From: Chamaea fasciata
Lineage: Eukaryota; Chordata; Aves; Passeriformes; Sylviidae
Length of the DNA: 64,000 bases
Direction of reading: 5' to 3'
NCBI GenBank assembly: GCA_029207755.1
Contig: JARCOQ010000001.1
Location: 94,592,640-94,656,639, forward strand
In this document: positions 12,457-23,200 of the stretch, in pieces
Numbering within the stretch: position 1 is the first letter of the stretch
Layout of the letters: each line of letters starts with the position of its first letter
Position numbers and translations under genes: made by a program
Notes under the pieces: model-generated
The model's database searches: none
Told to the model about the DNA's origin: nothing
What the model saw: only the letters and a program-made list of their open reading frames with translations

Positions 12457-13230
12457 TGTCTTGGGTTTTGTAACCAAAAAAGGAAAAAATGTTTATTGTA
12501 TTCTATCTACAGAAACCCGGTTGGGGAGATTTTTTCTTTATCTGTTGTAACTCCAGAAGGGAGGGGGTAACTGTCTTCTCTGATAACAAGCCAGCTGTTA
12601 AAAACCAGGTGGACATTGTTTCTTATCTCTGCTCAGTTGGGCATTGTTTCTTTTCTCTGCTCACTCTCCCGTTCCCTCCGAGGGATATCTTTTGTTAATG
12701 GGCCATTAAAGCTGACCAATGACATGACACATTGCATAATCCCATAGTGAGATGCTCTACCCAGGGAGGAGGAGCCAAACCATTTCCATCCAGATAAAAG
12801 GAGCCACAAGTGTCACCAGTCATCCAGTTTTCCACTGGATTCCTGGAAGAAGACCAGACTCATCTCACCATTACTGGACCCTTTTTCTACAAGACCATCT
12901 CTACTCCAGCAGAACCACATCTGCCACTTCAAGAGGGCTTACTTTGGACTGCTTCCAACACCCTGACCAACAGGGCGTCGGGTTGTATTTCTGACGCTGT
13001 CAGGGTTTTCTAGGATTTCTTGTTTGTTTGTTTGCTTGCTTCTTCTTCTGTACTACAATATTTGTATTTTTTATATCCCTGGTAAAGGACTACTATACCT
13101 ATTCCCAAAATCTTTGCCTGACAGCCTTTTAATTGCAAATTTATAATAATTTGGAAAGGGGGGTGGGGCTTACATTCCAAGGGAGACTCCCATCTTCCCT
13201 GGCAGATACCTGTCTATCTAAACCAAGATA
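12457..13230 (+). mobile_element. Solo LTR of an ERVL-like endogenous retrovirus
   Basis: This is a 774-bp LTR beginning TGTCTTGGGTTTTG and ending in AAACCAAGATA. The right part contains the TTTGTATTTTTTATATCCC, CTATTCCCAAAATCTTTGCC and TTTATAATAATTTGGAAAGG blocks that I recognise from an abundant songbird LTR family. The flanks are CTGGG (12452-12456) and TTGGG (13231-13235), a 5-bp target duplication with one C-to-T change, which fits ERVL-type integration. A GATAAAAGGAGCC promoter-like motif lies near 12794, and (TTTG)n/(TTGC)n runs near 13020-13040. No internal retroviral genes follow. The frames at 12752-12994 and 12810-13013 lie inside the LTR. Confidence 0.82.
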
Positions 13231-13235
13231 TTGGG

Positions 13236-13797
13236 TTAGGCTGAGTTACTGAAATGAGCAAGATTTCTGAAGGAAGAGCAGAGAATAGCTGTTCTGCTGA
13301 TATCCTTTGAATCTGAAACGTAATGCTCTGGCATTTCCCAGGCAAAGTGAGTCAACTCTGATTTCTAGTTGTTTCTGTCACAAACAGAGGGATTGCACAT
13401 GAATTTGAGAAGTGTAGCAACATCCCCAGGGCTGAAGGTGTGCACTTACATGTATGTATGTACATTCATGTATGTACTTACGTGAATCTATTCTACACTC
13501 TAAACCAACAACAGGAAGATGCATATTTCATGGCCTACCTGTTCAACAAAGCTCCCAATGACAGCCTATGAGTCAAATAATGTAAAAATGAAATGTGTGG
13601 TGGAAGGGAAATTCCATGTTTGACCAAGCAAATACCTCTCTGATTCTAAATTGTGCTCAGCCAGCTTCCTTTGGTCCTACTTCCTTGTCGATTTGCCTGT
13701 AAAATGAGCTTTTATTTAATGCTTTGAAACACTGTATTAATAAGAAGGCTATAGAACCACATCAGATATTTCTGAATTCCAGCACAAATCTGTTATC
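13236..13797. other. No gene recognised; short TGTA-rich run
   Basis: Unique-looking DNA after the LTR. A short TGTA/TACA-rich run lies at about 13448-13485. No coding signal was seen. Confidence 0.5.
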
Positions 13798-13824
13798 TAT
13801 TATTATTATTATTATTATTATTAT
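13798..13824. repeat. (ATT)n microsatellite
   Basis: Nine tandem TAT/ATT units. It is the second ATT array in the window, about 2.2 kb from the first, but not adjacent to a recognisable retroposon tail. Confidence 0.92.
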
Positions 13825-13921
13825 GAAAACAGCCTGTTTGGGCAAAGAAGCTTTGCAATACAATTTGCCAAATGAGTAACAGGTCTCTGCCCTAAGGAGC
13901 TTACAGTCTAAAGGCTACTTT

Positions 13922-14010
13922 GGCAAGGTTTTCAAAGGTGCTGTGTACCCACAGTTTACAGTGATTTCAATGAGAACCTGTGAGTCCAATGACAACTTTG
14001 AAAATCATGC
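13922..14010. repeat. Old palindromic element (archosaur/turtle type)
   Basis: The left arm GGCAAGGTTTTCAAAGGTGC is complementary to the right arm ACTTTGAAAATCATGCC, and the middle reads GTGATTTCAATGAGAACCTG. I know this layout (a TTTTCAAAGGTGCTG arm, a 'gacttcaatgg' centre and a TGAAAATC closing arm) from a short palindromic repeat common in turtles, crocodilians and birds, probably a non-autonomous element. This copy is well diverged. Just upstream, 13890-13912 carries CCTAAGGAGCTTACAGTCTA, another motif frequent in old amniote repeats. Confidence 0.55.
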
Positions 14011-15028
14011 CAAATATAAATAATTTTTCCCTTCTTTGATATGTGGAAGTCACTCATAACTTTTTAATTACAAATATGTCAAAATTTATTGTTTGACTTG
14101 TTTAGTTACATCTCCCCCTTTCAGGACTGATCTTTATTTGGTTGACAGACATCTGTCATTTCCTCCCCTAGAGTGTAACAGGAGCCTAACAGGCTCCTAG
14201 GAATGGCTAGCCACCACTAGGGAAAACCCTACTGAATGTAGCAACTCATGGGCTGAGCTACATTCCTATTTTTATAAGTGAATATAACTGGAGGGTTCTC
14301 TATTGCTTGTACTGGATAAATTGAGGTAAATAATTTCACTAATGCTTACAAATATAGGGGGCAAACAGGTGCATTATTTTAGATCTCTGATAGTGTGTAG
14401 AAGCCTCAGGGTACAAGGAAATGAGGTTTTCATAGGTGCTTGTGCATAGTGGGCAGGATATTTTAAAATAGTTTTTTAAAATAGGCTTCCTGGCAAAGCT
14501 AATACCTTCAAAATGCTAGGGGAATATAATATGTAGGAAAATATATACTCAAATATAATAACTAAACAAGGTATACACTGGTCATGTGTTTTCCACTATT
14601 CATACAGATAGCTGGATGCAAGAAATGGAATGTGTATTGTAGAGGGCCTCTGATGTCTCCATCCTCCCTAATGAACAACTGAAACTCTGTATCTATTTTC
14701 AAAGCAGGGTAAACAGATTTAGCAGATTATATCTGGATTAGGAGGAAAAGGGTTTTTATTTTTCTAGATCTTGCATGATATTACTCTTCTACTTCATATT
14801 CTTCACTCTTTTACTTTAGAACTAAGTTATGAAATAGCTTCAATTTTTTGAAGAAGAAAATCAAGAGAGAAGATAAATTTATTGATGTGATCAAGGTACT
14901 AAGCAGAACAGAAAAGTAATTTAGAACACATGAAAGGCTTGAAAATAAAGACAAAAATTATTTCTCTGTACACGGGGGGGGAAGGGTAATTTTAGTCACA
15001 CCCATCTCTTATTTAATGCTTTTCCTTT
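14011..15028. other. No gene recognised; one small hairpin
   Basis: A perfect 8-bp inverted repeat with a 3-bp loop lies at 14180-14198 (AGGAGCCT/AGGCTCCT). The rest is A+T-rich with no repeat I can name, apart from a run of eight G near 14974. Confidence 0.5.
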
Positions 15029-15150
15029 GCGGATCTCGAAACACCTTAGTGAATCAGTGAGTACCACTACCTGATTTGCGGATGGGGAAGCTGAGGAACA
15101 GACAGGGAATTTCACATGCTAAAGGCTGCCCAGGACACCAGGTAGAAATA
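15029..15150 (-). repeat. Ancient MIR/L3-like retroposon tail (minus orientation)
   Basis: The + strand reads GCGGATCTCGAAACACCTTA, an equivalent of 'aggatctcaaagcgctttac', then TTGCGGATGGGGAAGCTGAG and AGGAACAGACAGGG, followed by a CTAAAGGCTGCCCAGG stretch. Order and spacing match the reversed 3' part of MIR/L3-type elements. It is heavily mutated, as expected of pre-avian insertions. Confidence 0.6.
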
Positions 15151-18100
15151 GCAACAATATTGTGCTGCTGCAAAGCTGAATCAACTAGATCACATTACCT
15201 GCAAATGATGATTCAACTGCAAAAGCACTGTTGAATTGCCACCAATATTGCAATGCAGCCTACAGGAGAAATTTGGTTTCTCTGACCCAAAATATGTTAT
15301 GAAAATGGTCTGTTGCATGTGACTGTGGCATCCTCACCTAAACCAGACATGAGACTGCAAAAGGCAGCAGGCTGTTCTGATGGCCTGCTCAGACCTTCCT
15401 CCTCCACAGGTGAGCAGAAGCAACAGGCCTTTGCTCCAAACTTTCTACCCAGGTTTTTACCCTGTACAACTTCCATTACCTTCAGGAAAACTGCTGCATC
15501 ATCCTCCTGTGAGTTTCCCTGGTGCCTCGCATCCTGGCAGAGCTACATTCTTTGACAATCTCCTCTTCACCTTCACATTGCCCACATACATGTTTTAATA
15601 AGGGTGATTATAGTTGAGTATTATCTTATTTTGGCAGCAGTTTTCTGGAAGATAAAATAAGAAATCTATTGCTTTTGTTGATGTTGCTTATCTCCTCTGC
15701 CAAGTCCTCACCTCCTTCTCTTTTCTTGGGTCTATTCCAATGTCTGTTTTCCCTCTACATAATTTTTCTCCTTGTTGAATATCATACTATATTAATACTT
15801 TCCCTTCCTATTTCTCTATGCCTTTTCTCCTCTCCCACATTTTGATTCTGTTCGTGACCTCCATCATTCTTCTCCTATGTCTTTTCCCCACATTTCTCCT
15901 TTTCTATCTGGTTATCCCCAGTCTCCTCAGCCAGAAACAGATCAATCATGTCAGGTGGTTTGGGGAGTTTCAGAGCAAGGTCACAAACAGGAGATGGTCA
16001 GGCCAAGCAAAGCATCTGGATTCAGCAATTTCTCAGCTGTTTTGCATCTAGCTTCTGCGTAGTCGAAGCACATGGAAGGAGGCAAGCTGTCACATCTGCT
16101 GGAGAGGTACTCTGTAGTCATCAGGGATGACAAGGTGATACAGATATCCAGAAAACTAGAGTGCCCATGAATTTGCACCCTGTTTGGCCATCAGGAGTTC
16201 AACCCCTCTGTGCTTTAGAGATTAAGGAAAAGGTTTGGGCATAAGCTAAGGTGGGGGAAACCCACTGAATATTTGCAAAATCTTCACATTAGTTCACTTC
16301 TGTGGCCAAACTAAGCCAGCAAGATCAACAACGTTATTTAATATAGTAAAGCAGACAAACTGATTGAAAATTGTCTGTTTAAAAGCCAGCTTTGGTCTTC
16401 TGTGTACTAAGAGATACTGCCCAGTCAGTATCACAAAAAACATTACATGATTAAGAGTGTTAATCTTTGAGTACAGTTGTGTTTGTAATTGCTCAGTCTG
16501 ATTCAAAGACACTGAGAACAACATGTGTACCATTGCCAGCCTTCACACCTAGCTGTCAGCCCTTGCAGAAGGGTCCATATGGCATAGTATCTCATGTTGT
16601 ATGAGAGATTGATTACACTGGAAAAAACATTCAAATAATATAAATCCCACAAAGTGTGCTAGTTTTGCAGGCGGAGCCAACATATCCAGAGGATTCACCT
16701 GCTCCACAGGACTGATGCCTTGAGTCCTGGGGCCCACTTCCCCCCAGGCCAGGCCCTCTGCCTGCTGAAGCAGCAGCCATGAGAAGGATGGGGAGGCAGA
16801 TGGTGCATTGTGAGCCATTGGCCTTTCCAGCACCATCCTGTGCAGATGTGCTCTCAGCAGAGACAAATGCCTAAATTGCCTGGGGCCCCGCCTACTCTGA
16901 CTCCTATCATTGCTACTGCCAGTGGAAAATTGCAGACCAAAAAAGATTCATGTAAATAGATTCTTGTTTAAAAGCTGAGTGCCTTCAGCTGTTTTTAACC
17001 GAAGCATGTCAAGGTGTAGGAGGGAAACCCTAATGGCTTATGGGGAGCTGGGAAACACCAACTTCCGTGAAATGCCTGTGGCCAGAATTAAGTGTTCTTG
17101 GAGGTTTTATTTTTACCTATTTCAGTAAGTAAGAGATCTCTAGTGGTTGTTCGGAGGATCAGTAAATTAAGTGCTTGTAATTCAATACCATCTATGTGCT
17201 TGGCCTCATAATTTTTGTTCTCTCTGTCAGTTCCTCATGAAGCCACAGAAACCAAACTTTAATCGCTGTCTCTTCCTCAAAACAACATGATTGCTTTTGC
17301 AGTTCTCTCTTTGACAAGCTGCCAGCAGTGCATTATCATATATGCAGGATCTCACAAGATACTTAAAAGCTGCATATCATCACAAGCTGTCTTGTGGGTA
17401 AGAAATAGTGTAGTGTTTGCTCCACTGAAACAGTAGTTAGCTGTGAGGTATAAATTTCTAGATGATGACTGCAGAGCTTGGATGGTGATGTAAGGGCTGC
17501 AGAGAAGGCAGTAACTCTCTGAGAATGCCTGCCCAAGACTCCTCATCACCATGGAGTGCCTAAATATATCATAAATTGCAGGCTGATTGGCTGGAGGAGA
17601 CTTCAGCTCCTAAATATCTTCTGCTAATGCACACACTGGAATGAGACATCTGAGTTACTGTGATGTCTGGGCTATCCGCCATCCCACTCCTCAACAGTTT
17701 TACATTCTGCTCTTTAATAAAAATGCTTACTGTTTTTCTCCCTTTCTCAAATTTGCCTTTTTCCATTATCCTCTCTAACACTCTTTGGAGTGGGTCTGCC
17801 TGCTGTCTACACCGAGTCACTAAACAGATCACTTCAGAGAAGGTCTCCAAAGGGAAATTGCCTCTTCTCTTCATCTGATTGGTGAGGTAAAAATCTGGTC
17901 TTTGACACTTCATTCAAGCCAATAATACATCCATCCCGCAACATGTGTACGGATTTATTATCTGCTTCTTTTCTTGCTAAGACGTGGGTCATCTGGACTG
18001 CTGCTTCTGCCGATACACTTCTGTAGGGTTGAGGTATCTGTAGTGTGCTCAAGGGTGGCTTCTGCGGATCTCAGTGCAGTAGAAACATAATTTTATACAA

Positions 18101-19591
18101 AGTTTTTTTTTTTCTTCTTAAAGTTGTTCCATCAGTGGAACTAAAGAGAAGTCCTCAGATTTGCTGGATTTAGCTGTCACATATCAAGGTAATTTGTCTC
18201 TCAGAATCTGGCCAGATAACCCCTTTGTAGTTATGTTACGTTTGGTAGTTCAAAAAACTCTGAGTAATTAACTATTGCTTTCAATAAAACAGACATTTGC
18301 TTGCTTTTATATCTGAAATCTTACCAGTTAAGGTTTCAACTTAACACTTAATCTCATTCATAATTAGGCTCAACAAAACTCTGGTATACCTTTTCTAATC
18401 ATAACACCAAAGTCATAGATTGGGACCCAGAATGTAAATGGAAACAGGCTAGGTAATGTAAAATCACAGATAACTACAGTGCAGAGGAAGGAGAAATTGC
18501 ATGGGCAAGCTGTCTTTGGAGCAGTGGACATCCCAGTGGCTGTACAGATGCAAGGTATCAGCCATGCACACTTTGTCTGTCCCATGATGGGGAACTACCC
18601 ACTGCCATCGATTTTGTGCTGCTCAATTCAAGATTAAGCAAATGAAAGACAGCTGGTCACATCACTGACTCCAAGGATGGCCTTGCAGACAGCGCCTCAC
18701 AGACTGCAGAGGACAGGGATCCCCGCAGCTCAGAGGAAGTCATTCAAAGCTCCACAGTTCATATGCCCACTTTGCAATGCTGAAATGAATCATATTGGGC
18801 AGCTTATCCTCTTTAAGCATGTCTCTGTAATTCAGTAAGAACACAGACAAAAGCAATTAATAAAGCCCAGTGCCTAATATTTAGTCAGTTAAAATTAATT
18901 TCCTAAATTCTGCACCATTTTCAAATATTCCTTGTTTAACAGGCTTAGGAGATTAAACCATGTTTTACTATCTGAAAATGTTACATCCAGCCATATTTAT
19001 TACCAAGCCAAGAGCTAAGAGGATAGTGCTGCTGTCTCTTCATTTTCTGAAATCTTTCTATGTGTACATTTATTCTATCACTGTTGGAATATGTCAACAT
19101 ATGTTAAATAGTGAACCTGAGAAAGAATCGATTTTATCAATAATTTCATGCATAAATAATTTTGCATCAAAATCAAGTTAAAAGGTAATGAAATGTTGCC
19201 TCAATCATGGCCACTCAGGCCTTAAGTCATATGCTGGATCATTTACCTCAGCCACATTTGGAATTGGCATAAATTATGCAAACTGATTAAGAAGCAGCAT
19301 AAGATGAACTCTGGTGTCTTCAAGTGCCAGTTCAGTACCTGTTTCCAGTAATGGAAACATATGGTCAGCTGGAAACAGAGCTGGCCTTACAGTTAGAGCA
19401 CAGTTTCCATGAGAGTTTTCTGTCTTTTCTGCCTTCAAGCCTTTCCCATAACCCTGCAGGTTTGCTTCAAAAGTAATGCCACAAAGGTCCTCAAGACATG
19501 AGGCAACAAAAGTATTCCTGAGGTGAAAAATGCTGGCTGAGAATAGCCTCTGCTTCTTTTGGTGACAGCTGATCAGTTCCCTTAGCACTTA
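15151..19591. other. No gene recognised
   Basis: Long, mostly unique segment. Open frames of up to about 114 codons (17569-17913 on -, 16549-16866 on -) have no domain and no splice framework. Pyrimidine-rich DNA occupies about 15690-15930. A T-run of about 12 lies near 18103-18114. Confidence 0.55.
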
Positions 19592-20222
19592 TCATAGAAT
19601 CACAGAATGTTTTGGATTGGAAGGTACCTTAAAGACCATCTGGTTCCAACCCCTCTGTCAATGTCAAGGACATCTTTCAGTAGACCAAGCTGCTCAGGGC
19701 CCCATCCAACCTGTCCTCGAACACTGCCAGGGACGGAAACAACTTCACTAGGCAACCTGTTCCAGTGCCTCACCACCCTCGCTGTCAAGAATTTCTTCCT
19801 AATGCCTAACCTAAACCTATACTCTTTCAGTTTGAAGCCAAGGGGGAATGCCCTTGCCCTGTCACTACATGCCCTTGTAAAAGCCCCTCTCCATCTTTCT
19901 TGTGGGTTAGCTTCAAGTTCTGGAAGGCCAGAATTCAGTCACCTCAAAGGCTTCTCTTCTCTGGGCTAAACAATCCCAATTCTCTCAGCCTTTCCTCATA
20001 GGAAAGGTTCTCCATCCCTATAATCATCTTGGTGACCTCCTCTGGACTCAGTCCAACACATCAGTGTCCTTCCTATGCTGTGGACCCCAGAGCTGGATGC
20101 AGCACTGCAGGTGGGGTCTCTCCAGTGCAGAGCAGAGGGGCAGAGTCCTCTCCCTCGCCCTTCCGACAATGTTGCTTTAGGTGCACCCCAGGGTGTGACT
20201 GGCTTTCTGCCTTAACATTTTT
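19592..20222 (-). mobile_element. CR1 LINE 3' fragment, longest in the window
   Basis: Read on the minus strand, the element ends in the CR1 terminus, seen on + as TCATAGAATCACAGAATG at 19592. It contains GGAAGGTACCTTAAAGACCA, CCTGTTCCAGTGCCTCACCA, GAATTTCTTCCTAATGCC, TTCTCTCAGCCTTTCCTCAT, TCCTCTGGACTCAGTCCAAC and CCCCAGAGCTGGATGCAGCA. The right-hand part corresponds to the end of the CR1 reverse-transcriptase ORF, now broken by stops and shifts, and the left part to the 3' UTR. At about 630 bp it is 5' truncated. The 120-codon frame at 19607-19969 lies inside it and runs antisense to the element. Confidence 0.92.
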
Positions 20223-23200
20223 TGGTTTGTTTAAAAGGAACATATAAGCCAAGAATCAATTTAGCATGCAGCAGGAGCTGTGACTTCCAGGTGCAAGGTG
20301 CAGTCATGGCTCTTCAACACATTCTAGCTCTAAAGCACTTCACTCATGTGAGCTGCTGCTCTTAATGGGCATTTGCAGGATCAAGATCTTTGTAAGTCCC
20401 CCAGTTGTTTTTCTCAAGTTTCACAAGTGAGCAGGGGCATTTGCTTTTAAAAGAGGAAAACACCAGTAATGGAAAGTGCAAAAAACTACTTGGAGGGCAG
20501 GCGAAATAGGTCCAGCTATTTCTTCTTCTTTTTTTTAAATATACTTAGTTTTTATGGTTGGCTTTCCACAGAAATTCTCTGCTTTGTTTCACGTTTCATG
20601 TTTTCATCTGTGATTTTGAATGAGTGAAGGAGCAGGGACTAAGAAATGCAGTTTGGGTTTGAGGGGGATATAAGGCTAAATGTTGTCAGAAATTTTCTGC
20701 TAGATGTCTGCATTCAGTGCTTTTTTTAAAAAAGCATGTACATTTTTTTGAAAAGCATGATGTAGTTCTACTAAACTCTTTACACTAAAATATTTCAAAT
20801 TCATGTCACCTGAGAATTCACTGGTTGGGGCAAAAGAAAAGGCCTCTGACTTCCAGTAGATTGGATTTAAGTTCTAGCTGTGACACAGGTAATGCTTTGG
20901 GAAGGACAGAGTTTGTTTTCCAAGACAACATGACACAACAACTTCTGGCATTGCTGCCTTCCAGTTACCTATGACCTGGTGAGCATGGCTGAGATGGCAC
21001 ACATAGTGGGAGGAGAGGAAACATTCTTGCCTCATTCCCCTTAAATCAAGAAGTAAGGTGGGAGAGATTTCAAGATGTTATCATCAAGGCATTGTTTTCA
21101 AGAAAAACATTTTTATCCATGATAAAAACTCCAATCCAAAATTAAAAACTTCTAAAGTAAAGAGCAAAAATTCCCTTGGGATCCTATCAAATGTTTTCTT
21201 GGAACCAAGACTGCAAATTAGGCTTCTATTTTGTTCCACTGAAGGTAATGCATAGTATTTAATAACCTCCTTATGTTATTCTTGGCCTGCCTCTGGAGGG
21301 GTTACCCTGGCTGGTCAGCGTGGATAATGGATGTCAGAAAAGGTGCTAGGCTATTTGTTATATACCTTGGCGAAGATTTTACCACCCCCATTCAAGAATG
21401 ATACGGGTCTTTATGAAGTGTGCGATTTTACAGCTTCTTTGGAAAAAACAGTCATTGCTGCATTTAGGACAGATAGAAGAAATAATTTGGAAGGCTATCT
21501 ATGTGGTGCATAAAGGGGATAAGCCATTTCTTTAACTATCAGTGTAGCCTAATCTGGATAGATTTCCCTTATTAAGATGGTGTCCCATGTCAGAGGGGTT
21601 GGCCACTGCCCCATCAAAAGGACTGCACAGCCTCAGCCTGCTCTTCAGCATTTCCTCTCATCTCCTGTTTCCCTGCACAGCATCTACTGACCATTGGTCC
21701 TTCAGGAGCTGGTGGGGAGAGTTGTGGTTGTATAGAAAAGCATTTGCTGAGTATTCAGTCCCAGATAGTGGGAAATCACTCACTCAGCAGCTGAGAAACC
21801 AAAACTCTTGAAGATCCCTCTCTCTGAACAAACAAACATAACCAGTGCCAAGTACCCCACATCTGTTGAAATGGTTGCCTGTAACATTACCAAATGGCAA
21901 CATAAACCTCTAAGCAGATTTCACTCTCAGTTGACCCCCCTTCTGAAATTTTATTTTTAATTACAGAAAATTTAATTAAAGTTACTCGAGTTGAAAAAAA
22001 AAAGTTATGAAGATTAGCTGGCATATCCCATATTTTTCTCCTTCTGTTTTCTGCAAGTAAACAAATGCATAGGTTCTTTGGATTTCCTAAATGGTGTTTC
22101 TTGTCTCACTATGGAAATTTTGGCCAGCACATGTAAGAATACAGACCAGTCTTGTTCTTTTGAACAAATTTATCCTTTGATTTAGGGTTCATTCTGATTT
22201 TTCTTGTACCAATAGTTGATGAAAAATGATAGCTATCTGTAACTAACTGTTTTGCCCTCATTAAGAAGGAACTTCTTACTGCTACACTGAAGCCTGATAA
22301 TCAGTTGTCATATCTCCACAAGTTTGAAACTTCTATTTTTCATCTAAGTTCTCTAGAAGTTTCCCTGCATTTCATCATATTATGTTTTAGTTACATTAAC
22401 ACTGAAAAAATCTGCTGTTTCAGCTCCTCGGGTTTGTTGCTGATCCCCTTTATACTAAAAGAAGGAAACGTTGTTCCAAGCCTCACTTCAGCCAGCATTT
22501 CCACGTATTCCCCTCCAAAAGTCACCCAGCCTTGCAGCTAAATGAGGAATTTGTCTGAGAACAGACTTTTTGTCTTTTTTTATTCTAAGTGGAATTTACA
22601 CCAAATTTTGCTAGTTTTGCTGTTCAGCAGCTGCAGCTCTTCTGAGCAGTTCTCACCATCCCATTTGCAGTAAGTCACTCAGATGCCATGGGTACTGAAG
22701 CCAAAATGACGAAAGCATCTGCTTTCTTCAAAACTTTCATTTTGATTGGTTTGGCCAGGTAGTCAGTGAGAGCTATGTACCTTCCCAGCAAGTATTGAGG
22801 GTCCTGCAGTTACAGTATTTGACACCTGGGAAGTGCAACTATCCATGTACATCACAAATCACATGTACAAGTTCGCTGTTGCTCCAGGTATCACCAGTGA
22901 CCATACAGAAAGCGTACAGAAAGCTCCAGCTGAGCCCAGAGTTTTACAGCCTGTTTAGTAACTGCCATTTTTATTCACATCTCGGTAGATCGGGTAGATA
23001 GGAATATAGCTCTGTGGGGGTTTTATCTGTGAGGAAAAGCCTTTTGATGAGTGCTCACTGGCTACATTACCAAAGCCAACTGCATTCACAGGCAGCTCCC
23101 CTGTCTCTCTGGATCCCAGGGCTGTTTCACTCCATATCACCTCCTGCCTCCCTCCACGGCCTTACCACAGCCCTTGCACTGTAGCCAGCAGGAAGCCAAC

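Noticed and set aside
11541..13824. ATT arrays as a CRISPR-like or regular spaced repeat
   Set aside because: They are simple trinucleotide microsatellites with no spacers; the DNA is clearly vertebrate nuclear.
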